From contig VZRS01001524.1 of the NCBI GenBank assembly GCA_013398055.1, forward strand, positions 646,028 through 710,027: DNA of 64,000 nucleotides, read 5' to 3'. The notes under the pieces are model-generated. The model did no database searches, was not told the DNA's origin, and saw only the letters and a list, made by a program, of their open reading frames with translations. Made by a program: the position numbers and the translations under genes. Origin of the DNA: Ifrita kowaldi (lineage: Eukaryota > Chordata > Aves > Passeriformes > Cinclosomatidae). Positions 9,625-22,500 of this stretch are shown here, piece by piece (the first letter of the stretch is position 1; each line of letters starts with the position of its first letter).

Positions 9625-12600
9625 GGCTTGGCCACACGAGTGCTGATGCACCCAGAACACAGAGGACTTGCAGCTACCATGCAGATCACTGGAACGCATT
9701 TCTGAGCAAGAAGCCCCAGACAGTGCTTAGGGAGCAACACATATAGATGGACTCCACTTGAAACTGTGACAAACTGCCAGGAAACTTGTAATAAGAACAT
9801 TTTTAGGGCAACAGAGTGACTGAGAGTTCCAAAATTATCAAAAAAGGGAAGAAAGTATTCAAAACAAGGAAACAGTTTCTTTTTTCATCTCTACTCTTCC
9901 ATCAAGACTTAAATATGAGCCAGCAAGCGGGAAAGCACTTGTAATGCTTGATATTACAGATTCAACTTCTTCCATTACTTGTATATTCTGCTAAGTCATG
10001 TGCACTGAATAATGATTAGACATTCATCCCCTGAAATAGAACTGGAAAACCACTTCTGGCAAAACTCAAGCCTGGATGCACTCCAAAGCATATGGAGAGT
10101 AGTGAATCAACATGCAACATAACTTGACAGATTTTTGGTGAGTGTACATTTTATTTAAAACGCTTTTATGGTTAAAGAGTATGAAAGTGTTTCTTTGTTT
10201 AATAGTAGAGAGAGCTTAATTCTGGAAAGTATTCCATATAACCATAGTGTAGTAATCTTCTCCAAATCAGAGTTGCTCTCTCCATTTGTCTTACATGCTT
10301 GCAATAGAAAAGGACATATGAAAAAAAGTAGGCCAATCATGTTAGAAATTCTGTTTTGTTCTCTGTTCAGGTTGATTTGTCTATCACAGGATGCACTTCA
10401 GGTAGGCTGACATGATGTCTGAGAGCATTAGCCCACACTATTTTGGATGCCAGGAACAGGAGACGTTCATATCTCTAAGAGCAGACAGTGCATGCTTATG
10501 ATTATGCCTGTGTCTTGAATTATTTTGTATCCTGAATAACCAAACTGAGTAAACAGAGCTGAGGTATCTTTTGAAATAAAATAATGACCAAGATGGAAAA
10601 TGGGACATCTCTCCTTAAAAGGTTAAGCAAAACAGAAGAGATTAAAATCTTAGAGCAAAGAGATTATACAGGAAATTTCTGCTATGTGGGGGTTTAGACT
10701 TGCTTATTCTTTGGCCCATCAAAGACAGTCTCTTGTACATTACTGAAGTCCATGAGGCACCTCTAAAGAGTCTGTAAACTTGGTCCAGAATCTAAAAAGG
10801 CCAAACTTCCACACATGCAAGTGGTCTTTACATGATTGTTGTCACAAGCAATCCTGCTGGTCAGTTCTCAGCCTCACAATGCAATTGGTAACTACAGCTA
10901 TCAGAAAGAACTTCAGGACAATGTCTCTTAAATTTGGGACACTAACCTCTCCTTGTAAAACAAAATCCCAGTGGTAATCACCCAACTGTAAAATCCTAGA
11001 AATACAATTAAATTATTTTGTGGTGTTTAAAAGTTTGTCAGGTTTTAGGGTATTTTTGTTGTTTTGTTTACTATTATTACATGATCTGCAGTCTAAGCAA
11101 TGGCAAAGTTTTGTCCTTCAGAGTTACTATTCTTCAGAGTGACAGAACTTTAACATTGACTCAGAGAGTCCCTAACACTAAGTTTTGGGCTGAGCTAAGA
11201 TATCTAAGAGTGTGCCCTGCTGCTTTTACATGAGCTGACACATGGCAGAAGGTATTTTTTAGGCTCAAAGTTCACCAACTGATTACCTATGGATCTTGCA
11301 TTCCGCACAAAAGTGAAAGCATGTGTAAATCAAGAGAACATTTGCCATAGAATATCTGTTGCAACCCAGCTCATAACATCCTGCTCCTATTAGGGCAGAA
11401 AAGCTTGAACAGGTATTAAGTTCTGTCTCACAGAACCTGATGTTCTGGTGATTCATTTCACAGCGTAGTTTTCAAGAAGCCTGGAACGCCAGCAAAAGCT
11501 GGAATTCACTCCATGATAACCTTCCACTGTACAAACATCTTCCCTGGTGTGCTACTTGAAATGCTGCATAGAAACACTACACAAGTATTTCCACCTTGCT
11601 CATAGTCCTCAGTGAGTTAAGTCTACCATTTACTTAGAGACCATTGGCTTCTTTGGAGACAAATCTCAATAAAGCACTCAGCAATTAGTGTAGTTAAATC
11701 ATGACTACATTTGTCATGTACCAACAGTAACATGCAGTGACAAGAAACGCCAATATATTGATAGTTGCTGCCATTCTATGGATGCATCAGGTATCAACAT
11801 ACATTCACTGACAGAGAAAAATATGTTTATGTTCCACTATTAAATCTCCTAAAACAAGTCCGCAGAATATGCAAAATTGGGTCTCAGTATAAGAAAGCAC
11901 AAACAGATTTTTTTTTTTTAATCTGCAATAGAAACAAACATTTAACTTCTCTGGCTTTTCTAATAAACAATTTTGCAGTCTTCCTGTTTCTTAGCAGATT
12001 TTAAAATAACGTTTTGCTTCAAAGGCCTTAGATTAAATTTTGAGAAGAAGAGCAGAGACGAATGTTATCAGATATCACCATATAATGATAAGAGACTATC
12101 AAGGCAAAGGAGGCAAACAATTTGGAGACTCGGAATTTGAAAGGCAGCATATAGACTATGAATTCATTTCTATTTGTATTGAAGGCTTTATCCCATGGGA
12201 ATCCAAATATTATACAAGTGTCTGCTTCGGAAAATAGATCTAGAGTAATCTTTGGTTTAAAACCCAAGTGATACTGACCCAGATTTGCAGATACATACCA
12301 TGAAACAAATACTAAAGAGGGTAAAATTATATCTGCTTCTCACTAAACATTATACCCCACTCCAGGTACTTCCAAAAAGAGAATAAAATTTCTTCGCATT
12401 TGGAAAAGTCCCAGATGAGGAGAAATTCAAACATTCAGGATTTTAAAATGCACCAATACGAAGTTTAAAATTTTTAAATCAAATTATCACTAAGCATACC
12501 CACAGACGACAAACACATAAGCAGCATATATAAGAAAAGTAAACATAATTTATCTCCTCCAACACAACAAATGCTCACCTTATTTAAAATCTAGTTAAAA

Positions 12601-12875
12601 TACAATCCAACTGATAAAAAGGAAACCCAATAAACCATCAAGCTACCACAACGTCGTAACTAACTATTTCACAGCAGAACTTCCTCCTACACAATAGCCA
12701 CAGCACTTCCAACCAAAACAGCCTTCCTCTGCTAACTGAAGTAATGCAAACATGTACCTGCATATAGAAATACAACAGCGTGTCTACAAACGTATAAGGA
12801 AATGCATGGAGCAGCAGAAGAAAAGTGCCCGACATTAATTTTTTTAGAAGACACGAAAAAGGAACATGAGCTGCT

Positions 12876-13023
12876 CATGCAAGCTGCGGTCCGCGCGCTG
12901 TCAGGATGGATGCCTGCAGCACCGGCAATAGGTGTAAAAGAGGGGCGTGGAGCACAGCTAGGGGGTTCCCGGGCCGCGGCAGTGCCCCGCTGGCAATGCC
13001 GTGAGCCCGGGGAGCCGCGGGCC
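12876..13023. promoter_or_regulatory. GC-rich patch at gap edge, probable DIPK1A promoter/exon 1
   Basis: Base composition changes abruptly from AT-rich to CpG-rich, with several CGCG and CCGCGG sites, and then runs into the assembly gap. This is the only CpG-rich patch on the DIPK1A side of the window before 29.8 kb, so it probably marks the DIPK1A 5' end. No first coding exon with a donor could be found in the visible part, so that exon is probably in the gap. Confidence 0.5.
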
Positions 13024-13307
13024 NNNNNNNNNNNNNNNNNNNNNNNNNNNNNNNNNNNNNNNNNNNNNNNNNNNNNNNNNNNNNNNNNNNNNNNNNNNNN
13101 NNNNNNNNNNNNNNNNNNNNNNNNNNNNNNNNNNNNNNNNNNNNNNNNNNNNNNNNNNNNNNNNNNNNNNNNNNNNNNNNNNNNNNNNNNNNNNNNNNNN
13201 NNNNNNNNNNNNNNNNNNNNNNNNNNNNNNNNNNNNNNNNNNNNNNNNNNNNNNNNNNNNNNNNNNNNNNNNNNNNNNNNNNNNNNNNNNNNNNNNNNNN
13301 NNNNNNN
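13024..13307. other. assembly gap (284 N)
   Basis: There are 284 consecutive N. The left flank is GC-rich and the right flank starts with a C-run (CCCCCCC AAACCCC). GC-rich promoter sequence is the usual cause of such gaps in bird assemblies. Open frames spanning it are artefacts. Confidence 0.99.
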
Positions 13308-13397
13308 CCCCCCCAAACCCCAAAAAGGAGTAATTCCTCCAAAATAAGGAAGGAGCGTTTGCCTGGACCGATATGACACATGAGCAAATTCTTTACT

Positions 13398-13580
13398 GTG
13401 AGGTTGGTGAGAACAACCTGAACAGGTTGCCCAGAGAAGCTTTGGATGCCCTAGTTCAAGGCCAGGTTGGACAAGGCTTCGAGCAACCTGGTCTAGTGGG
13501 AGTTGTCCCTACCCATGGCAGGAGGGTTGGAACAAGATGATCTTTAAGGCCCCTTCTAACCCTAGCCATTCTATGATTCT
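13398..13580 (+). mobile_element. CR1 LINE, 3' end fragment, plus orientation
   Basis: The sequence follows the avian CR1 3' region: a phrase like AACAGGTTGCCCAGAGAAG, then AAGGCCAGGTTGGACAAGG, then GATGATCTTTAAGGCCCC, finishing with the CR1 terminal ATTCTATGATTCT at 13568-13580. It is 5'-truncated, as most CR1 insertions are, and non-coding. Confidence 0.95.
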
Positions 13581-16500
13581 GCATTAGTGCCATAAAGTGG
13601 GGAAAAGTTACCAACTTCTTCTTCACCAGAGGATCTCTCAGCCCTTCACGCACTGTGGGAAGCCTCAGTCCAACTGAAATTTGTGAGAACACGGTTAAGT
13701 TCAAGTAAAATCACCCTTTCTCATGCAAGCTTTTATTTTCGTCCAGCCTTCTTGTGTTTATGACTTGATTGTGACTTCTTTTAATGCACTGTTTTAGCAG
13801 AGTCAAAGCCAGAAGCTGGGAGCCTCCAGTCCTGATGCTTTTTGACTATGAAACTTTAGGCACAAAGATTATGCCACGGTATTGGGATAAAAATGAGATG
13901 AACATAGCATGTTACAGCTTTGGGTGTTCAGCACACTTACCAAAGAAGGCTGCTTTGATGAGAAGATGGGTCACAAAATACTGCTGTAAGGATAAGCTGC
14001 CACTTTTGGCAGGGCTTACTCTTAGGATGTGTACGTAGAAACCAAATGTTAGGAGCTCACAAAGGATTGAAACTGCAGAATTTAGAGATCTGTGCTTTAA
14101 GATTCAAGAACAGTCTGTGACTGTTTTTTGAATAATAAAATCACTGCCAGAGTCACCCTGAAGTATAAATCTGAAAATTAATTAGTATGATCTGGCACTC
14201 CTGTAAAAGCAATCCTGGCTTCAATAACAGCCAGTGACTCTCGCAGGGTTTTCTTCTCTTCCTATTCAGCAGGCCCAGATGGCTGCACTTTCTGCATCAC
14301 CTCCTTCTACAGCTCAGTGGTTTGCACAAGTTTAGCTGGGTTATGGGCATGCAACAGAACAGCAACACAAGAGGAGGCCACAGAGCAAACATTTTGCTGA
14401 ATAATCTCAAGCCCTTACTTCATCCAGTGCTCTATGCCAACCCTTGGAATGACAGGCTGGGAGTAATTGTGAAATGTTGGTGTCCCATATGGCTGGCAAG
14501 GATCTAAATGTTTCATTCCTGTTACATCTAGATCCAAACAGTTCCTGGCATGTGTTCTTTAGGGGATATATTTTTCACTTAGTACATGAGATCTTCATCA
14601 TCTGTGAGAGCAGGTGCTTTATTCCAGCACTGAAATGTTTAGTTCTTCTTCCAGTACTCTTTGTGCCCAGGCTTCGCTAAATGCTAAAAAATAAGGCTGT
14701 TTCAGCCTTTTTCAGTTACCTGTTAAATTTCTGGTTAAGCCTCAATCGAGGCAACTCCTGTGAAAAGTTAGGCCACATAAGCCAGAACAGTAACAGAAAT
14801 CATGTAACATGCACTGACTTGGTATTCACAGGTTGTGAATACCACTGCAGACCCAAAGGAATATTCTAAAGACTGGGGGGCAGATGCAGAAAAACTCCAG
14901 AGGTAGAACATGAGTCATATTGATGTATTATTGACTGTACAGCCTTTCCATTCACACATTTCCATTCTGCAGTCCACACATTATCTGTTTTTGTAGGCCC
15001 ATGCCAAAACTTTGGTATATCTTAATGTCCAAGCAGTAGAAGTTATGCTGATTTATTGCTACCTATTAATTCTTAAGTTTCCTATCCAGCTATAAAAATA
15101 CTAAATGTTGTTACTCCAGTGATGCAGGGTTTTTGTATAAGATAGAAATCAACTGCTAGTTGTACAGTGCAGTGTTTGTCACTCACAGCGTCAAAAGGTA
15201 AATGTGGTTTTATAACACCTTCTTGCATTCACCTGCAGTTCCATCACAATTTGGAGCTTATTACACATTAAGCATAACTCAGAAAAACCAAAAAATGGTT
15301 GCAAAGGCTGAAGCATCCAGGAATTCTGAACATATAAGGAATGAAAATAGGAGACAAATGAAAATACTGAAAAACTACAGAGAAGAATCTGAATTCTTCA
15401 AGACAGTGTAGCGTGCACCTTTAAAACATAATAAATAATTTTATCTAATTTCTTTTGAGGGCAAGTCTCTGTTACTTGAGCAAGTAATACAGGTTTTAAC
15501 ATTAACTGAAAGCTAAACATTAACTTACTGCAGCGGTGTTGGACTTGCTTCTTTCAGTTATTTGAAGCAGCTGCACCCACATACTGATTTAACTCAAATG
15601 CCATTGTAAGAGACTCCATGGGAAATCCTCAGGGTTCACCCACTCTCCCCACCATCATATTATACACCGGGAGCCTCCGGCTAATGTTGTAATCACAAGA
15701 CTTCGAATGTTATTAATCACAAGACTTCTCTTTCTCACAGCAGCTTTACCAACTTCCAGTCTGCCTAGCATGGTTTCCTAGATTAATGCTCTTTTTCTTG
15801 GGATATGCCTAAGTAATATTCTATGACCCTGAGCAGCTACCACAGTCTTAAAGTATTGTAGTACCAGTAGAATGTCATGCCCTAGCGTTTGCCGTTGTCC
15901 CGGTTTGTAGCTATGTTTAATAAGTGTATTTACACAATATATAACATGGCAATGATTTAAAATAAAATTACCTGCATTTCCTAAAATAAAGTCTAGAGAA
16001 GTTTAGAGGTTTTTTCTCTTTTTGTGTTCCTCAACTATCTACTTGCTCAGATATCTGTCTAGGAGTCTGTTTTTATACAGACTCTACTTTCTTAGGCCTG
16101 TCTTTGTGGATGAGAATGAAGATCGGGGGACCCATCCAACCTTTAGATCTGAACTTTCCCTCATGTTCCCTTCAGAGAGATACTGTTTCCTTCCTCTCGG
16201 CAAATTTCTGTGAACTCTCACTTAATCAGTGTGTTAATTTAACTTTATCGTAATAGATTATTTCCTATCATTTCCTATTCAGATTCTTATGAATGCTAAT
16301 GCTTCTATTGCATGGGTAGGTGGAGCCATCTCTTACTCAGAAAGCAGACACAGCCTGTTAAGAGTTCCCTTGTGGCTTAACTTGGTATAAACAAACCATT
16401 AATCTGTTTGAGGAAACACTCTTCCAGCCAACAGGTTTCATTTCTAAGGCTCTACTTACATGGTCACTCTAATCTCACATAAATCCACCCTGCTGCAGAA

Positions 16501-19500
16501 GCAGATGGTGTCACCTTCTCTTGCTCTTGGAGCCTACCTTCTCCCTTGGGTTGGCATGAATATTTCTGCTGTTGTATAAAGAACTAGATCAATGATCTCA
16601 ACTAAAAACCAATCTTGATTCTTTTTTCCTCTGAGATAGGTTAGAGGCAGTCCAATTCCTTTCATCAATGGCTTGGACTTACACTAGAGCAAAACAGCTG
16701 TTTGTAACCACTGAAACCTTTATCTTATTTAAACACATATCCTTGTAAAAGATCATGTTTTAATACAGTCAGATAAATTGTATAAATGTATGTGACTCAC
16801 TTTTAGCTCTTGACTGAGATTAGATATATTATTAAACATTCAGAGATACTGATTAATTTGACATACAAGTCTGCTCTGAGAAACACAATGTTTACTCTTT
16901 TATTCTGGTATATTTTTAAAAATTCAACATGTACTAAAAAACATTACAGTAAATAGGTGTTAATAACATAACTTATCTAGAGTAAACAGGTCTTCAAAAA
17001 TCCAGAATAGAAAGCTTTACATGTTACAATCCTGTATACATTAGAGGACTAAGACAACTCCAGAAATATTGTGCTCAGAAGAAAAGATTCAAAGGTGGTC
17101 ACTTGTAAGCAAATGCAAAACAACAGTTCACATTTATGTTCTCATTGTTTCAAAGTCTACAAAGACAACACAATTCAGATTCAATCAACCAATAAAATTA
17201 GGTTTCCTTTCTACATATTTGTGCTTTCAAGTCTACTGCCTCTATTAATTGCTGGAGTTATGAGGTTCAAGAATTTTACTCAAGATTAATTGAGGTTATA
17301 TGTTAAAATGCACGATCAGAGTACACTTGCTGGCATTAATTTATTTCTGGTTTGGAAAGCCTTTTATCATTTTCAGATAACTTATTTTTGTGTAGTGATT
17401 TTTAAAATGCACCCAGCTTTCAACATGGTTATTTTACTTAATTATCCAGGCTGTTTGCTTCTTTGAATTAGAGGCAAAATAAAGTTATAATCCACTCTGA
17501 ACCTCTGTTCACACTACTTGAAGTAAAAGACTTCTTTGTTCTGTTATTTTACGCTTGTGGTAGTCATCTGTTAAAAAACATAAACCTTTATATAATAGAA
17601 ATGTTAGTCTTAATTCCTATTTATGGACTTTCCCATAAACAATCTTGTTGGCATTTCTTCATGCCCTACTCCCATTTCCCAAAATTTCTTCCCTGGAATT
17701 AATACTTCCACCTTCCTGCTTCCTGTATAAGGTAGCTCAGAGAGCTAGGAAATATCCATGTTCTAGCCCACACTCTTTAAAAAATCCTCTTGCTTTCTAA
17801 GTAGTGGATTCCAGTACTGAAGCTAGTACATACTGATAGAAGAAGGTCAAGATGAGAAGGAGATGGCAGCAGAATTCAATTCAGAAAGAAGATGCTAATT
17901 TTTAACTCCTGAGGAAGTATAGTATTGGAACAGGTCACCTAGCAGGGTAGGACATTTTTCAACACGTGGTGCCCTTCATTGAGAGCTCTGACGGAAGCCC
18001 AGAGAAGAAAACAGCTGCAATGGTTCCGTGCATTGCTACCCCCGGCTGTCCTGCCACCCCCTCTGCCCGAGGACACTTCCACAACAGAACTCTCTCCGTT
18101 CACAGCCGAGCACATTTGCTTTAATTGCCTGAGAAGTCAGCTCACACTAAAATGCCAGACTGTGAACCTCAGCTAGTGAGGTACAGCTCTGCCCTGCCTT
18201 CTGCCAGCCATGGCGTAGAGCAGAGAAATGGGCAGAGGAGCAACTACAGAGAGCAGAGCTGCTGTGTGAAGCCCTTTCCTCGCTCATCCTCTACTACTTA
18301 CACCTACTCCCATGCTGTTCTCTCACTTCTGCCATGCAGCTCTTTGTGTAGCTGAATGGTGAACTGCCTGCTGAACTCAAAAATAACACAGAAAAAAAGA
18401 AAAAAGCCACATCAGTTCTCCATTTTGATTCTGCATGCCACTGCAGACTGCATATTCAGAAATGCAGGAATAGCTTAACATTTGGAAGAAGTGACAGAAA
18501 CAGGAACTATTTAAAATGGGATACGGTGAAAAGCACTTCAAGTCTGCCCTAACACTGATGTCTCCTTATAATATATACTCCAACCCACTGATTTGTCGGG
18601 CAGAATGAATGAAACGTTGTGTTATGTAGGAATTTGAACTGAACTAATCATGTGTCAGGCCTTAAATCATACACCAGTAAATCTGCTTCAGTTCACAAGC
18701 TTTAATGAAGCTGGAAATCTGGTCCCATAAGCAAGAATTACTACAGTGTAGTGGCATGCTTTATAAAACAGTCTTCATGACATTGATAAAAATCAATCAA
18801 AACATAACACTTTGTCTTACTTTTTTTGCCTACATTCAAAACCTCAATACATGAAATCCAGAAATCTTGTACTGAATTGTTAGAGGATTCTGGCAGCACC
18901 CTCAAAAAAGCAGTAATGATTAGAAGAAATCTCTAGGAAAGAAATTTCCTTTTAGGAAACCTCTAATTGTAAGGTTTATCAATTTGTTAGGTTCACATTT
19001 TTTTAAATGTATTTTTAGTATTAGCTTATTAAAGTTGGTAATTTTGAGGTAATTTGTAATACATGAACTTTCCTAAAAAGCTTATCCTTATGAAGAAATT
19101 ATCTATATTACTAGAATTCCAAGCTCTTAATAAACATAGGTACAGTTAATCTACTTAAGCATTTATCACTGGGTTTTTTTCTAGATAAAATGGTTTTCAC
19201 TTCCCTTTAAATAAACAAAACAACAAATAGACAGTCAAGCACATTCCTGGCACAGAGCAGATGCCTCTCTTGATCCCTAGAGTAGGCAATGTATTGATTG
19301 TATATTAATTAATTCCCGTAGCCTACTTTATGGAGAGTTCTGTGGGATTGTTGATCGAAAATGCCAGTAGGCATTAGGTATTAACTGAATTATTTTAAAT
19401 TTGTCAACATCTGAATTTCTACAGTATGTAGCAGGAATTCCCACTGTAAATATAATTGCTAGAACAAAGTAAAACTATTTTATTCTTAGACTGATTTTTT

Positions 19501-22500
19501 TAGAAGGAAAAATGCTGTTTTAAGCAAAGTAGGGAACTGCATTCACACACATGTAAATTTTCTTACATTATTAAAAATACCCAAGCTGTATAAATTCAGC
19601 AGCCTAAAATATATTCTTTGGGTTCTTTTCTGTGTAATAGTACATATTTATGAACAATAGATTTTTTTATCCATCTATACAACATAATAAAAGAATGACA
19701 ACACAACATATTGGGTTACAGCATTTCTAAAGATGTTTTTTTTTCCTCTAAATGAATGACAAAAGGCAATTTGGAGCAGTAACAGTTTAAAATGGTATAA
19801 AATAAAATAAAAAAACAACCAAGCTTATGCTACTATAATATGCAGTATTATTTTTAGCTATATGCTTCATTTAACTTCGAGGTAAGTATCACTACAGTCA
19901 TAGATTGACTATACCATACCAATATGCTAAAAAAATATCTTGTCAAATTAGGCTTATGCCCAGTTCCTACAAGGCTCCACAAGTCTGGTGTTGCAGTTCT
20001 CATTAGCCAGTTCTGCTACATGCTTTCACAGCAACACTGAAGTCACAACAGAAGGAGTTATTTGTGTCCTGCCCCTCCCCAGCTCATTTTATTTCTGTAT
20101 CACGGACACACCATTCCACCCCCCACCCATCAATATTATTCAATTGTTTTTAATTAGAGGTTATTTTTAACCCAGATTATTTCTATTATGAAATTTGCAG
20201 CACAGCTGAACAAAGTTCTTGCCTGCACTAAGGGTGTGTGGAGAGCACCCAAGAAGCAGGTTGTGGTCAGAACTGATTAAATCAGCCCAACTGCTAAGGA
20301 AAATGCCTCATGGAACTGCAACTGAGGTAACTTTGTTATTTGACAGTATGGTATCTGTAAGAACACAGGTCTTAAAGATGTATTTTAAAGTTGCTCTGTA
20401 GGAATCTACATCAGAAATCATGCCATCTGATTCCTTGTCTTTTGTTTAAAAGAAACCAAAGCTGCATTTTATATACAATCAAGTGTATTAAAAATTGCTA
20501 TAATGTCTAAACATATAAAGAATAAACTATTGCAGTTAATTAAATCTTTTATTATCTCAGAGGAAACACACTGAACACACATCTTTTGTGCCAGACTGAA
20601 TATATTCAGTCTCATTATGGGGAACAGTGCAACTGTTGTGCATGCCCTGAGTTCTCATTGTATGTAGGTTCAGAGCCCTCTTTCCAAACACAGCATTCCA
20701 GTGACACCACCATCACTCGCAGGCAGAAGCTGTAGCAGATAAAGCATCTTCTTTTGATCAAGAGGGCAATCAGACCTTTTCTAGATCTTTTATATTACAA
20801 TGTAGCTGACCAAAACAAAACAATTCACAAATCCACATTTCCAACCCACAACACCAATTTTGGGATTTGGGAGTATATTTAAAAAAAAAAAAGTAGTGGG
20901 TGAGGTAAACTGAACAGTTCTCTGAAGACACAGAGAGTCTTTGTTAGACTTTTACACCTCTAAGAGGTTAAGTGGTAGCTGGTCAATGCAGTCATTGTAG
21001 TTTACACAAATAGTGTGATTTCTATGAAAATATTTCAAATTACTACAGATACTTATTTTCTGTTTTGTCTAGATATGTATTAAATAATTTGTTATAGTTT
21101 AGGCCGACCTTGATGAGATTTGCAGTTTTCAGTCAACTTACTTCATGACTTCCTCTTTATACACAAACAAACAGACTTCTTGTGTATTGATATCCCAACC
21201 TTTACCTGTTTTATCCTAGCTTCTTGTTCTCATCATACTACTGTCCACATAAAAAAACCCTTCTGCACAGTATTGTTTGAACCTGGACTCATTTACATAA
21301 CGAGGATATAGGTTTATGTCTAGTTTTACTTCCAGTCGAACTCTAACCACAAACATCGTTTCCCATCAGGAATCAATGGTTACAATTTGTTTTAATTTAA
21401 AACCAGAACAGAGTGGTAACTGTACCACTTTTCCACCTCTTTTTTTCCCCCATCCCTCTTTCCAGCCATCATGTGAAATTCAAAGCATGTTCTAAACAGA
21501 AGAAAAGGACATATTCAACATATTTGCTGTTTCTGTTAAAGAAAATGTTTTTAAATAAGACCTGGATTTACAGGTCTAGCAAGTAAGGGTGCCCTTTTCA
21601 CCACAGGCCATCCATTGGTAATTAAATCACACCAGTAATGTGATACAGCATTAGATCTTTAGTAGCATGATAGCACTGTCACAGGCATTTTACCTCCTAG
21701 AACCTGCAGTAAATTAAAAAGTCCTCGGAGGCCATCACTACTTGACCTCTTGGTCTGCTGAATTCCAGGCAAGGCAAAAAAACCCAGTTCTACTTTTAGA
21801 AATCTCCTTCACGTTAGTGCAGTGTCTTATCAATGCTTGCCTGCATTTACTCCTATCCTTGGCAAGTACAGCTCTAGAATTGATCCTACCTGAGAAACTT
21901 GAGACAGCTGGTAAAGTTCCTGGGAGAGGCAAGCTGACAACAGTCTGTTGTAATTTGAAAGAGAATTAGTCTATAGCAAACTGACTTCTGATTTAGATAA
22001 TCCTCACACATGTTTTTGTGCACTGTCTTCTTTCATTTATCTCAGGTTTTTAGGGTGTTTTCATATTGACAAGCCCTTTGAATACGGTCTTTCTTACCCT
22101 GAAATTGTCTTCCCATTTGCTCATGGCAGGTCTGGGTATTCTATTTGCATTCCACGTGGGCAGGTGGATGGACTTTGATGAGGTGTACGGGGGCACAGCA
22201 GAGCCATCAGTACCCCTGTATGGCCAGTGGTGCTGCCCAGTGAGGAAAGCACATGGTCCTTGACCCCAGTCAGGCTGAGCCCACTGCATGACACCTCTCA
22301 GGAGTAGTGAACTCACAGGGCCAGTGTGCCTATTGGCAGTCCTGCTTGTCAAACTTCTGCTTTCCTGACTCAAGAAGCAGCTCCTTTGTCCCATAATCAG
22401 AAATACTTCGATTGTTCACTTCATAAGCAGCCCACGACCACGGAACATGCATTTGGACATCTGCAAGAGATGGCAGCCCATGGGATCAAACTGAAGGTCA

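Larger units (their letters stand above)
7108..12870 (-). other. presumed DIPK1A intron 1
   Basis: This is AT-rich sequence with no convincing exon on either strand. It holds a possible old CR1-like relic (8230-8450), a 15-bp tandem duplication (9595-9624) and a CRE-like inverted repeat (7268-7286). Intron status assumes that exon 1 lies at the GC-rich gap region just beyond; mammals have a much longer first intron, so exon 1 could also lie further right. Confidence 0.55.

Noticed and set aside
12732..13387. Several long frames across the N gap
   Set aside because: Most of their length is N; they exist only because the gap has no stop codons.
17979..18176. Possible isolated exon (65 codons, Pro-rich)
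   Set aside because: No recognisable protein family and no convincing splice pair; only slightly GC-enriched.
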